A stretch of 64,000 nt of DNA. Origin: Thioalkalivibrio sp. ALMg11. GTDB taxonomy: Bacteria > Pseudomonadota > Gammaproteobacteria > Ectothiorhodospirales > Ectothiorhodospiraceae. Of the stretch, positions 35,681 to 44,754 are shown piece by piece. A model generated the notes under the pieces. It saw only the letters and a program-made list of their open reading frames with translations, made no database searches and was not told the origin of the DNA. The translations under genes and the position numbers were made by a program. Each line of letters starts with the position of its first letter. Position 1 is the stretch's first letter. The stretch lies in the NCBI RefSeq assembly GCF_000377905.1, contig NZ_KB898872.1, positions 409,884 through 473,883 on the forward strand. Direction: 5' to 3'.

Positions 35681-37467
35681 CGATTCGGTTTGCGCCGCCC
35701 GCGCAGGGCCCGCCTCCAGCCGTACCAGGGCAGGGTCAGCCCGTCGCCGCCGGCCCCGTGGCGCATGAACGCCAGACCGGCCTGCGTTACCCGCCCGGCT
35801 TCATCCACCTCGCGCACGATCAGGTCCGCGGTACCAAAACTTACCCGGTCACCCATGACCGGGGCACCCGGAAGCTCCCGCGCCAGGTATTCGCCAATCG
35901 TCAACTGTGTATCCGTCACCTCGCAGGACACCCCGTACATCTCGCACAGATCCGCCAGCCGCTTCTCGGGGTTGAGCGGCAACTCGCCGAAATATTCCGA
36001 GTCGTCATGCCCGGGGATACGCGGACTGGCGAACAATCGATCCAGCAGCGGCACGTATTCCGGCACCACGAAGATGTAGACGTAGTCCCCCGGCGTCAGG
36101 TGCCCCGCCTGCTGAAAGCGCACCGAGCGCCCCTCGCGCACCACTAGCGACGGGCGCGCCCAGCGCGGCAGGCGGGCGCCGCGCAGCACCGGGCTGTCCT
36201 CGATCACGCGGTAAACCGCCAGCTCGTGGCGCGGACTGCCGGGCAGCTCCAGCTGCACGCGTTCCACCGGGCCGATCTCCGGCGGCACCACGAGCCCAAG
36301 CCACTTGGCCACCGGGCGAATCGTCCAGCCCTGCACCAGCAGCGACACCAGCACCATCATGAACACGATGTTGAAGAACATCTCGCCGCCCTCGACACCC
36401 GCCACCATCGGCAGGATCGCCAGCAGGATCGACACGGCCCCACGCAGGCCCACCCAGGAGACAAACGCCGTGCTCCGCCAGTCCTGGCGAAACGGCAGCA
36501 GGCACAGCCAGACCGCCAGCGGGCGCGCCACCAGGATCAGCACCAGCCCCAGCGCCAGGGCCGGCAGCGCCAGCGACGGAAACTCCGAAGGCGTCGCCAG
36601 CAGGCCCAGCATTAGGAACATGCCGATCTGCGCCAGCCAGGTCAGCCCCTGCTGCTGGCGGCGCAGCTTTGCCGACCCCCGGAGCTTTCGGTTGCCGGCC
36701 ACGATCCCGGCCACGTAGGCGGCCAGGAAACCACTGCCTCCGAGCAAGCCGGTCAGCGCGAACAGACTGACGGCACCGGCCATCACCGCGATCGGATAAA
36801 GCCCCTCGTCCAGCGGCAGGCGGTTGACCAGCTCCACCAACAGATAACCGCCCACGGCGCCAAGCAGCAGGCCCAGGCCCATCTGCCACAGGAACTCGGT
36901 GGCAAACAGCGTGGCCAGGCCACCGGTCGTGGTGCCGGACAGGATCCACTCGATGAAGACCACGGTCAGGAAGATCGCCATCGGGTCGTTGGAACCCGAC
37001 TCCACCTCCAGGATAGAGCGCACGCGGCGGTTGATCTTCACCCCGCCCACACGCAGCAGGAAAAACACGGCTGCGGCATCCGTGGAACTGATCAGGGCAC
37101 CCAGCAGCAGCGCATAGCCCCAGGACAGATCCAGCACCCAGTACGCGGCCACCCCCAGCAGCACCGTGGTCAGCGCCACCCCGACCGTCGCCAGCACGAT
37201 GGCCGGGCCCGCTGCCCGGCGCAGGGTGCGCAGCCGAGTGCCGAAGCCCGAGTCGAACAGGATCACGGCCAACGCCAGGCTGCCGATCAGGAAGGCGGCA
37301 CTGGGATCGTCGAACTCGAGCCCGAGACCGTCCTCGCCGGCGAGCAGGCCGATCCCCAGAAACACGAGCAACAGCGGCGCACCCAGCCGGAACGACAACA
37401 CCGACGTGAGCACCGAGACCACGATCAACCCGGCGCCAATCAGGATCAGTGGAAAGATCCAGTCCAT
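35677..37467 (-). CDS. K+/H+ antiporter, CPA1 family (NhaP2/CvrA type)
   Basis: A 596-residue protein with about 12-13 hydrophobic segments up to residue 390, then a cytoplasmic part. The transport core shows SSTDAAAVFFLLR and EVESGSNDPMAIFLTVVFIE with the ion-binding Asp, then FVSWVGLRGAVSILLAILP. The tail has a TrkA-C-like stretch (RWARPSLVVREGRSVRFQQ..GDYVYIFVV) and a CorC-like stretch at the end (LTIGEYLARELPGAPVMGDRVSFGTADLIVREVD). This layout is the NhaP2 type that exports K+ for protons. It fits a salt-adapted cell. An eroded end of the palindromic element sits just upstream at 37485. Confidence 0.9.
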   Translation of the reverse strand: MDWIFPLILIGAGLIVVSVLTSVLSFRLGAPLLLVFLGIGLLAGEDGLGLEFDDPSAAFLIGSLALAVILFDSGFGTRLRTLRRAAGPAIVLATVGVALTTVLLGVAAYWVLDLSWGYALLLGALISSTDAAAVFFLLRVGGVKINRRVRSILEVESGSNDPMAIFLTVVFIEWILSGTTTGGLATLFATEFLWQMGLGLLLGAVGGYLLVELVNRLPLDEGLYPIAVMAGAVSLFALTGLLGGSGFLAAYVAGIVAGNRKLRGSAKLRRQQQGLTWLAQIGMFLMLGLLATPSEFPSLALPALALGLVLILVARPLAVWLCLLPFRQDWRSTAFVSWVGLRGAVSILLAILPMVAGVEGGEMFFNIVFMMVLVSLLVQGWTIRPVAKWLGLVVPPEIGPVERVQLELPGSPRHELAVYRVIEDSPVLRGARLPRWARPSLVVREGRSVRFQQAGHLTPGDYVYIFVVPEYVPLLDRLFASPRIPGHDDSEYFGELPLNPEKRLADLCEMYGVSCEVTDTQLTIGEYLARELPGAPVMGDRVSFGTADLIVREVDEAGRVTQAGLAFMRHGAGGDGLTLPWYGWRRALRGRRKPNR

Positions 37468-37484
37468 CGAACTCCTTTCTGGCT

Positions 37485-37612
37485 AGGGAGACACTGATTC
37501 ATTCCCACGCCAGCGCTCAAGCCTTTTTGCTTGCGGGCCAGGCGGGCACGATGAGCGAAGTGTAGCCGATCTATTCAGGCGAGCCGCAACGCCGACGGGC
37601 TAAATCGGCCGA
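37485..37612. repeat. eroded copy of the palindromic element
   Basis: AGGGAGACACTGATTCATTC followed by a GCGCTCAAGC..TTTTTGCTTGCGGGC stretch and a GAGCCGCAACGCCG block, in the order found in the full copies. The other half is lost. It lies between the antiporter start and the BCCT carrier stop. Confidence 0.65.
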
Positions 37613-37642
37613 GCCTTCAAGGGGCTTGGCGCCCCCAGTGGA

Positions 37643-39187
37643 TCAGCGCCAGGGCGGGTCCACACCCTCGACGCGATACTCGCGGCCGAGCGCGCGCATC
37701 AGGCTGACACAGCAGAAGACCAGGATGATCGCGACCGGCAACCCGGCGGTCAGCGAGCCGGTCTGCAGGCTGTCCAGCGCGCGTTCGCCGCCGACGATCA
37801 GCAGCGTGGCGGCCACCGCCCCCTCGGTGATGCCCCAGATCACGCGCTGGCGCTTGGGCGAGTGCTTCGACCCGCGCGAGATCAGCGCATCCACCACGAA
37901 GGTACCGGAGGCCGAAGAGGTGATGAAGTAGGTCGCGATCAGCAGCGTGGCGATCGCGGAGGCGAAGGTCGTCCACGGCAGCTGGGCCAGGGTCGCGTAC
38001 AGGGCCACGGTGGTGTCCTCGGCGACCGCCGAGGCGATCCCCGCGCCCTCGTCGAACAGCTCCATGTGCAGCGCGGTGCCGCCGAAGATCGCCATCCAGG
38101 CAAACACGAACAGCGTGGGCAGCGCGAGCACGCCGACGATGAACTCGCGGATGGTGCGCCCGCGCGAGATGCGTGCGATGAAGATGCCCACGAACGGCGA
38201 CCAGGCGATCCACCAGGCCCAATAGAACATGGTCCAGTCCTTCTGCCACTCGGAGCCGCCGATCGCGTCGGTATGCAGGCTGAGCTGGATCAGCTGCTGG
38301 AAATAGCCGCCAGTGGAGTCGAGCAGGAAGCGCAGGATGAACAGCGTCGGGCCGGCGAACAGCACGAACAGCATGAAGCTGATCGCCAGCACCAGGTTGA
38401 ACACGCTGACCCACTTGAGCCCGCGATCCAGCCCGGAGAGCACCGACAGCACGGCCACGGCCGTGATCGCGGTGATGATGCCGACCTGGTACCAGTGCGA
38501 GACCGGCATGTCGACGAGCACGTTGAGCCCGGTGTTGAGCTGCATCGCCCCGAAGCCCAGCGAGGTGGCCAGCCCAAACAGCGTGCCGAACACCGCGAGG
38601 ATGTCGATCACGTGTCCGATCGGGCCATAGATGCGATCCCCCAGCAGCGGGTAAAAGATCGAACGGATGGTCAGCGGCAGACGATGGCGAAAGCTGAAGT
38701 ACGCCACCGACAGCCCCAGCACCACGTACACCGCCCAGGCATGCAGCCCCCAGTGGAAGAAGGTGTAGACCATCGCCTGGCGCGCGGCCTCGGCGGTCTC
38801 GCCATCCCCGACCGGCGGGTTCTGATAGTGCAGGACCGGCTCGGCCACGCTCCAGAACACCAGGCCAATGCCCATACCGGCGGAAAACAGCATCGCGAAC
38901 CAGGAGGCAAAACCGAACTCGGGCCGATCGTCCGGCTGCCCCAGCCGGATTGATCCGTAACGGCTGAACCCCAGCCAGACCAGGAACCCGAGGAAGAACG
39001 TGACCACCAGCAGGTAGCCCCAGCCCAGGTACTCGGTGATGAACTCGTGGATGCCGTCGAACACCATGCTGGCAGTGGACGGAAAGACCACTCCGAAGGC
39101 GACGAACACCACCACCATGATCGCGGAGGCGGTGAACACGGTGGGATTGACCGTGGAGAAGAAGGCTTCCGGGCGGTACTGGCTCAT
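37643..39187 (-). CDS. BCCT family transporter (betaine/choline/carnitine type)
   Basis: A 514-residue, 12-helix membrane protein importing a trimethylammonium osmolyte such as glycine betaine or choline, driven by Na+ or H+. It shows the glycine-rich stretch FSAGMGIGLVFWSVAEPVLH in helix 3 with the Trp-rich region, HWGLHAWAVYVVLGLSVAYF, and in the second half FYWAWWIAWSPFVGIFIARI, the family signature with substrate-binding tryptophans. The C-terminal tail is short, so osmosensing by a long cytoplasmic extension is unlikely. Its presence points to osmoadaptation. Exact substrate choice is not readable. Confidence 0.93.
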   Translation of the reverse strand: MSQYRPEAFFSTVNPTVFTASAIMVVVFVAFGVVFPSTASMVFDGIHEFITEYLGWGYLLVVTFFLGFLVWLGFSRYGSIRLGQPDDRPEFGFASWFAMLFSAGMGIGLVFWSVAEPVLHYQNPPVGDGETAEAARQAMVYTFFHWGLHAWAVYVVLGLSVAYFSFRHRLPLTIRSIFYPLLGDRIYGPIGHVIDILAVFGTLFGLATSLGFGAMQLNTGLNVLVDMPVSHWYQVGIITAITAVAVLSVLSGLDRGLKWVSVFNLVLAISFMLFVLFAGPTLFILRFLLDSTGGYFQQLIQLSLHTDAIGGSEWQKDWTMFYWAWWIAWSPFVGIFIARISRGRTIREFIVGVLALPTLFVFAWMAIFGGTALHMELFDEGAGIASAVAEDTTVALYATLAQLPWTTFASAIATLLIATYFITSSASGTFVVDALISRGSKHSPKRQRVIWGITEGAVAATLLIVGGERALDSLQTGSLTAGLPVAIILVFCCVSLMRALGREYRVEGVDPPWR

Positions 39188-39223
39188 GATGAACGGCCTG
39201 GTTTCAGTCCGGGGGGATGGGCG

Positions 39224-39688
39224 TCAGTTCGACGCGTCGGGGTCCGGGATGCCCGCGCAGAGCGCGCCGGTCAGATCGGCCTCGGCCAGCACATGCCCCT
39301 CGGCCGCGGCGTCGAACTGCGTGCGCGTCGCGCCCGCCGCCAGCTCCAGCACCTCATCCAGCGCGAGCAGTCGGAAGCAATAGTGGTGGCAGCCCTCCGG
39401 CGGAACCGGGCCCAAATATCCGGCCTTGCCAAAGGCATCCAGGCCCACGCGGCCCTGGCTCGGCAGATGCAGCGAATCCACCCGATGCGTGTCCGGCGGC
39501 AGGTTCCAGACCAGCCAGTGCGTCACCTCGCCCAGCGGCGAATCCAGATCCTCCAGGATCAGCGCGAGGCTCTGCGCGCCATCCGGCACCTCACGGATCT
39601 CCAATGGTGGCAGTTCGTTGGCATCGCGGGCCGACATCGCGATCGGCATCACCTCGCCGTCACGGAAGGCCGGACTGATCAGTCGCAT
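39224..39688 (-). CDS. YbhB/YbcL-type PEBP family protein
   Basis: A 154-residue phosphatidylethanolamine-binding-like protein. The start at 39688 (MRLISPAFRDGEVMPIAMSA, behind GGAGACGAGGGG) gives the normal length. Family motifs are LALILEDLDSPLGEVTHWLVWNLP (Asp-Pro-like pair and the HWLVW segment) and GKAGYLGPVPPEGCHHYCFRLLALD, which has the GP..PP..G.H.Y.F signature. No signal peptide, so it is cytoplasmic. The ligand is unknown. It lies 36 bp upstream of the BCCT gene on the same strand and divergent from the beta-CASP nuclease gene. Confidence 0.92.
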   Translation of the reverse strand: MRLISPAFRDGEVMPIAMSARDANELPPLEIREVPDGAQSLALILEDLDSPLGEVTHWLVWNLPPDTHRVDSLHLPSQGRVGLDAFGKAGYLGPVPPEGCHHYCFRLLALDEVLELAAGATRTQFDAAAEGHVLAEADLTGALCAGIPDPDASN

Positions 39689-39839
39689 CCCCTCGTCTCC
39701 TCTATCCACTGTGCTCAGCCTCCCCCGCCGCCGCCTGCGGGTCAACCGCCTGGAGACCGGATCGCGACCGGAATTGATCCCGGTCAACGAACCCCGGAGC
39801 AGTTGCACGCAGAGCCCACCCCGTGCGTACACTTCGGGT

Positions 39840-41240
39840 ATGGCACAACTCACCTTCAAGGGCGCGACCGGCGAGGTCACCGGATCGCGCTATCTCCTCG
39901 AGACCGACGACGCCCGCATCCTGCTCGAATGCGGCCTGCACCAGGGCGGCAATGACGCCGACGAGGCCAACCGCGAACCGCTGGCGGAACTCGCCGGCCG
40001 GCTCGACGCCGTCGTCCTGTCCCACGGCCATCTGGATCACTCGGGGCTCCTCCCCAAGCTGGTACGCGACGGCTACCGCGGCCCCATCTACTGCACACCG
40101 GGGACCGAGGAGCTGCTCGAGATCATGCTCGAGGACGCGGCCTTCGTGATGAGCAAGGACATCGAGTGGGAGAACAAGTGGCGCCGACGTGCGGACAAGC
40201 CCCTGGTCGAGCCGGTCTACGACATCGACGACGTCGCAACCACCCTGGGGCTCTGCAAGGCCGTGCCCTACGGCAACACGCAGACCATTGCCGGCGACAT
40301 CCGACTAACCTTCCGGGACGCCGGCCACATCCTCGGCTCCGCGATCGTCGATTTGATCGTGCCCTCCGGCGGACGCGACCGGCACCTGGTCTTCTCCGGT
40401 GATCTCGGTAACCCCGACGCCGTGCTGATGCACGAACCCACGCGGATGGAACACGCGGACCACGTCCTGCTGGAAAGCACCTACGGCGACCGTGACCACC
40501 GCCCGATGGACGACACCATCGAGGAATTCGCGCAGATCCTCGAGCAGGCCGCCGCCAGCGGCGGCAACGTAATGATCCCGGCGTTCGCGGTCGGGCGCAC
40601 CCAGGAGATCCTCTACCACCTGGGCATGCTGCACCACGCCGGGCGCCTGCCGCAGCAGAAGGTGTTCCTCGACAGCCCAATGGCGATCAAGGTGACCGAG
40701 CTCTACGCCCGGCTGTACAAGTCCCTGAAAAGCGAGGACATGGAGCGGCTGCACCAGGCCGCGAACGGCGACCCGGGTGGCTACCTGCCCGGGCTGCAGG
40801 TCTGTCGCACGGTCGAGGAATCCATGGCGATCAACCGCATCACTGGCGGCGCGATCATCATTGCCGGCGCGGGCATGTGCAACGGCGGGCGCATCCGCCA
40901 CCACATGAAGTACAACCTGTGGCGGCGCGAGGCACACCTGGTCATCGTCGGCTTCCAGGCCTCGGGCACACTGGGGCGGCGGCTGGTCGATGGCGCCGAG
41001 CGGGTCAAGCTGCTGGGCGACGAGGTCGCGGTAAAAGCCAAGGTCCACACTCTCGGCGGCTTCTCCGCCCACGCCGGGCGTACTCAGCTACTGGACTGGG
41101 CGCGCGGATTCCGCGACCAGCCGGTGTTCCACCTGGTCCACGGCGAGCCGGAGGCGCGCGAGGCGCTGGCCCGGGGCCTGCGCGACGAGCTGGGCGCACA
41201 GGCCCACGTCCCGGCCTTCGGCGAGACCATCACGCTGTAG
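39840..41240 (+). CDS. metallo-beta-lactamase fold, beta-CASP RNA nuclease
   Basis: A 466-residue CPSF-like RNA-processing nuclease. The start at 39840 gives MAQLTFKGATGEVTGSRYLL. The metal site motif is LSHGHLDHSGLLPKL, then DAGHILGSA and VFSGDLGNP. The beta-CASP insert has LLESTYGDRDH, MIPAFAVGRTQEILY and IIIAGAGMCNGGRIRHHMKY, and the final RMMBL-type domain has VHTLGGFSAHAGRTQLLDW. All predicted ligands are present. No KH domain, unlike archaeal CPSF1. It is followed 9 bp later by the Na/Pi carrier gene and then by the RNA ligase gene, so it may be functionally tied to RNA repair. Confidence 0.95.
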   Translation: MAQLTFKGATGEVTGSRYLLETDDARILLECGLHQGGNDADEANREPLAELAGRLDAVVLSHGHLDHSGLLPKLVRDGYRGPIYCTPGTEELLEIMLEDAAFVMSKDIEWENKWRRRADKPLVEPVYDIDDVATTLGLCKAVPYGNTQTIAGDIRLTFRDAGHILGSAIVDLIVPSGGRDRHLVFSGDLGNPDAVLMHEPTRMEHADHVLLESTYGDRDHRPMDDTIEEFAQILEQAAASGGNVMIPAFAVGRTQEILYHLGMLHHAGRLPQQKVFLDSPMAIKVTELYARLYKSLKSEDMERLHQAANGDPGGYLPGLQVCRTVEESMAINRITGGAIIIAGAGMCNGGRIRHHMKYNLWRREAHLVIVGFQASGTLGRRLVDGAERVKLLGDEVAVKAKVHTLGGFSAHAGRTQLLDWARGFRDQPVFHLVHGEPEAREALARGLRDELGAQAHVPAFGETITL

Positions 41241-41249
41241 CCCGCACGC

Positions 41250-42920
41250 ATGCCGGAGGCTGAAGCCGTTAGCACCTACGCCCTGATCGCCGGCTTCCTC
41301 GGCGGTCTCGGGCTGTTCCTGCTCGGGATGACGCTACTGACCGACGGCCTGAAGACCGCCGGCGGCAAGGCCCTGCAACACATCCTGGGCGTCTGGACCC
41401 GCACCCGCCCGCGCGCGCTCGCCTCCGGCATGGGCGTGACCGCGCTGGTCCAGTCCTCCAGCGCGGTCACCGTCGCCACCATCGGCTTTGCCAACGCGGG
41501 GCTTCTGACCCTCGGCCAGTCGGTCTGGGTGATCTTCGGCTCCAACGTCGGCACCACCATGACCGGCTGGCTGGTGGCCCTGCTGGGCTTCAACATCCGG
41601 ATCGAGGCCTTCGCCCTGCCGGCGATCGGCATCGGCGCCCTGCTCTACCTGTTCATGAAGGCCGCACGCCCGCGCTACCTGGGTCTGGCCCTGGCCGGGT
41701 TCGGCCTGCTGTTCTTCGGGATCGACGTGCTGCGCGAGACCTTCGAGGGCCTGAGCGCGACCTTCGACCTCTCCGCCCTGGCGCGTCCGGGCTTTGTCGG
41801 GCTCATGATCATGGTCGGCATCGGCGCCCTGCTGACCGTGCTGATGCAGAGCTCTTCGGCGTCGATGGCGATGGCCCTGACTGCCGCGATGAGCGGCGTG
41901 GTGCCCCTGGAGGCCGCGGCCGCCGCAGTGATCGGCGCCAACCTCGGCACCACGGTCAAGGCCCTGCTGGTGGTCATCGGCGCCACCCCGAACGCCAAGC
42001 GCGTGGCCGCCGCGCACGTGATCTTCAACGGCCTGACCGCGCTCGTTGCGCTGCTGATCCTGCCATGGTTCCTGGCCGTGATCGCCTGGATCTGGGGCAG
42101 CACCGGCGAGGCCCCGGCCCCGGCGGTGCTGCTGGCCCTGTTCCACACCGCGTTCAACCTGCTGGGCGTGGCGCTGATGGTCCCGGTCGCCCCGCCGATG
42201 ATCCGCTTCCTGCAGACGCGCTTCCGTACCAGGGAGGAAGACATCGCCCAGCCGCGCTTTCTCGACAAGCACAGCGCCGGCGTGCCCGACCTCGCGCTGC
42301 AGTCGTTGTTGCAGGAGACCGTTCGCCTGGCCGACATCAGCCACTCCATGGCGCGCGAGGCCCTGCGCCCGGAGCCGCCGGCCGCGGGCACCCTGGACAC
42401 CCGGCGCGCCGCCGTGGAACAGCTGACCACGGCGATCAGCGATTTTGCCACCCGCACTGCCAACCACCCGATGCCCGAGGCGGTCGGGCACGGCATCGCC
42501 GAGGCGGTACGCATCGCGCGCTACCATCGGGAGACCGCGCTGCTGGCCGACCAGATCGCCGATCTGCGCCGCCACTCTACCGGCGAGGAACGGCCGATCA
42601 TCAACGAACAACGCCGCGCCTGGCAGGAACAGGTCATCCGCGCCCTGGATCTGGCCAACCTGGAAAGCGAAAACGGCGGCGGCCTGGCGGCCGCCGAGGC
42701 CGTGAGCACCGTGGAGACGGCCTACGCCGAGCTGAAGGCGGCGCTGCTGCGTGAAGGCACCTTCGGCTCGCTAAGCATGCCCGAGATGGAGCGCCAACTG
42801 CGCATCATCAGCATGGCGCGGCGCCTGGTCACCCAGGCCGACAAGGCCCGCCGCCACACCGAGGCCCTGGAGGACCAGATCCAGGGGCTGCGCAAGACCC
42901 TGGAACCGGAGACTGCATGA
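41250..42920 (+). CDS. Na/Pi cotransporter family protein with PhoU-like tail
   Basis: A 556-residue protein. Residues 1-330 are two inverted repeats of the Na+/phosphate cotransporter family, each with the QSSSA motif (TALVQSSSAVTVATIGFANA and LMQSSSASMAMALTAAMSG). The matching FGSNVGTTMTGWLVALLGF and IGANLGTTVKALLVVIGA segments are also present. Residues 340-556 are helical and PhoU-like. Such carriers move phosphate or a related anion with sodium. It lies between the beta-CASP nuclease (9 bp gap) and the RNA ligase (4 bp overlap). That makes co-transcription near certain but gives no clear functional link. Confidence 0.92.
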   Translation: MPEAEAVSTYALIAGFLGGLGLFLLGMTLLTDGLKTAGGKALQHILGVWTRTRPRALASGMGVTALVQSSSAVTVATIGFANAGLLTLGQSVWVIFGSNVGTTMTGWLVALLGFNIRIEAFALPAIGIGALLYLFMKAARPRYLGLALAGFGLLFFGIDVLRETFEGLSATFDLSALARPGFVGLMIMVGIGALLTVLMQSSSASMAMALTAAMSGVVPLEAAAAAVIGANLGTTVKALLVVIGATPNAKRVAAAHVIFNGLTALVALLILPWFLAVIAWIWGSTGEAPAPAVLLALFHTAFNLLGVALMVPVAPPMIRFLQTRFRTREEDIAQPRFLDKHSAGVPDLALQSLLQETVRLADISHSMAREALRPEPPAAGTLDTRRAAVEQLTTAISDFATRTANHPMPEAVGHGIAEAVRIARYHRETALLADQIADLRRHSTGEERPIINEQRRAWQEQVIRALDLANLESENGGGLAAAEAVSTVETAYAELKAALLREGTFGSLSMPEMERQLRIISMARRLVTQADKARRHTEALEDQIQGLRKTLEPETA

Positions 42921-44017
42921 TCGACGGCGAAACACTGCAGGATGCCATCGCGAACCACCGGGCCGAGGCCCTGACGTTCGACGGGCTGGAATACGCCCGG
43001 CTGCTGGAGCCGGTGCACCACTACCCGCGCGGTTCCGTGGTGCTGCCAGATGGCTCGGTGGTCCCCGGCTATCCGGCCATCGGGCGCATCCAGTCGCTGG
43101 AGGCCGGGCTGCCGCGCCAGTTCGACCAGCCGTTCTGGGCGGAGGAAAAGATCGACGGCTTCAACGTGCGCATCCTGCGCTGGGAAGGCCGGGTCGTCGC
43201 CTTCAGCCGGGGCGGGTTTGTCTGTGCATTCAGTACCGACCGGGTGCCGGATTTCGTGGACCTCGCGGTGTTCGAGGCGGAGCCCGATCTGGTGCTCTGC
43301 ACGGAGATCGCCGGGCCGGACACACCCTATCTGGAGGGCTCCACGCCAAGGGTGGCGCACGATGTCGGGTTGTTCGTGTTCGACCTGATGCGGCTCGGCC
43401 AGCCGGGCTTTGTGCCGCAGGATGAAAAATTTGCGCTGATGGAGCGCCACCATCTGCCACCGGCACCGCTACACGGGCAGTTCACACCCGAGGACACCAA
43501 GGCCCTGGGTCGCCTGATCCGACAACTGGATGCCGAGGGTGCCGAGGGCCTGGTACTGAAGACCGCGGATGGCGAGCATCGCGCCAAGTACGTGGCCGGG
43601 GGCTCCTGCATCAACGACATCCGCGTGTGTTCCGAGCAGCTACTGGACCTGCCGCCGGAGTACTTCACCAACCGCCTGACCCGCCTGGCCATCTTCCTCG
43701 CCGAACACCCGCCCGAGGAGCGCGCCGCCGTGGAACACGAACTGGGCGCGGCCCTGCTGTCCGGTCTGGCCACTGCGGTGGACAAGAGCCGGCGCGACGG
43801 ACGCGTCGGCCACACCTACCGCTGTCGCTTCCGCGAGCGCGCCGGGGCCCAACGCTTCATCGATCACATGCAGGCCACCGGCGGTCGCCACGTACGCTTC
43901 CTGCCGGACACGCCGCGGCAGGAGAACGGGTACTGGGTGCTGGAATTCGAGCGCCTGTTCGACCGCATCACCGGCACGCTGGCCTCCGCCCTGGCCGGCG
44001 ACCGGCAGTACGACTGA
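42917..44017 (+). CDS. ATP-dependent RNA ligase, Rnl3-type
   Basis: A 366-residue ligase of the archaeal/bacterial Rnl3 family. The adenylated lysine is Lys78 in EEKIDGFNVR (motif I). Motif III-like VGLFVFDLMRL, motif IV EGLVLKTADG and motif V-like HRAKYVAGG follow. A helical C-terminal dimerisation part then runs from YFTNRLTRLAIFLAE. The enzyme seals 3'-OH/5'-phosphate RNA ends or adenylates RNA 5' ends. Its start overlaps the upstream stop by four bases (ATGA). The family's usual partner, a PIN-domain protein, is encoded convergently 15 bp after its end. Confidence 0.9.
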   Translation: MIDGETLQDAIANHRAEALTFDGLEYARLLEPVHHYPRGSVVLPDGSVVPGYPAIGRIQSLEAGLPRQFDQPFWAEEKIDGFNVRILRWEGRVVAFSRGGFVCAFSTDRVPDFVDLAVFEAEPDLVLCTEIAGPDTPYLEGSTPRVAHDVGLFVFDLMRLGQPGFVPQDEKFALMERHHLPPAPLHGQFTPEDTKALGRLIRQLDAEGAEGLVLKTADGEHRAKYVAGGSCINDIRVCSEQLLDLPPEYFTNRLTRLAIFLAEHPPEERAAVEHELGAALLSGLATAVDKSRRDGRVGHTYRCRFRERAGAQRFIDHMQATGGRHVRFLPDTPRQENGYWVLEFERLFDRITGTLASALAGDRQYD

Positions 44018-44032
44018 ACCAGGGAAACGCTT

Positions 44033-44632
44033 TCAGAGCTCGCGCGCGCCGCCGCCGGACTCGGCGAGGTTCTCCATGACCCGGCGCAGATAGTCGGCGG
44101 TGACCAGCTTGATGCCCATGCGGTTGCCCAGCTTGCGCATGCCCTCGTCGGCACTGGCGAGCTCGGCGTCCAGCTCCATCGCCAGCAGCACGGCATCGAC
44201 GTCCTCGCGCGAATCCACCAGCCCCTTGCGCATCGCCTCGCGGAAACGCTCGCGCAGCTGGGTAATCAGCTCGGGCTTGAGCGATTCGGCCGCCCCCGCC
44301 TGGCGGGTATGTTCCTCGGCAATGCGCAGGCCGCGGTCAATCCGCGTACGCACCTCGTCGATGAATTCGTAGAGGATGTCGCTCGGCAGCATCAGCGCGA
44401 AGCGCCGCGGCGAGCGCACCCAGACCACTGTCTCGAAATCGGCCGCCATGGCCTCGAGGTCGCGCATGCCGCGAAACTCCTCGTACACCGACAACGGCAT
44501 GTAGAACTCGGCGGGGCAATGGCGCGCCAGGATGAGGAATGTCCGCAGGATATCCTCGGGATCCTCGCCGAACTGTCCGGCCACATGCGGGTTGGTAAAG
44601 ACACTGGTATCCAGCACGAATCGGCGCATCAC
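44033..44632 (-). CDS. PIN-domain RNA ligase partner protein
   Basis: A 199-residue PIN-domain protein of the group found beside Rnl3-type RNA ligases. It opens with RRFVLDTSVFTNPHVAGQFG, in which the first acidic residue of the PIN triad is Asp8. The DSREDVDAVLLAMELDAELASADEGMRKL segment and MGIKLVTADYLRRVM carry the later acidic residues. It is probably an RNA nuclease or RNA-binding subunit. The gene is convergent with the ligase, with a 15 bp gap that includes a GGGAAACGC end of the palindromic element. Start 44632 or 44629. Confidence 0.9.
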   Translation of the reverse strand: MMRRFVLDTSVFTNPHVAGQFGEDPEDILRTFLILARHCPAEFYMPLSVYEEFRGMRDLEAMAADFETVVWVRSPRRFALMLPSDILYEFIDEVRTRIDRGLRIAEEHTRQAGAAESLKPELITQLRERFREAMRKGLVDSREDVDAVLLAMELDAELASADEGMRKLGNRMGIKLVTADYLRRVMENLAESGGGAREL

Positions 44633-44754
44633 GACCTCCTGTCGGCTCCCTTCATCATCGGCAGGGGCCAGCGGCCCGTCAACCGGCGCGGATCACCCGT
44701 CCGCGAGGGCGCGGTATGGCATAATCGACGCGTCATTTCCCAGCCGGACATGGA

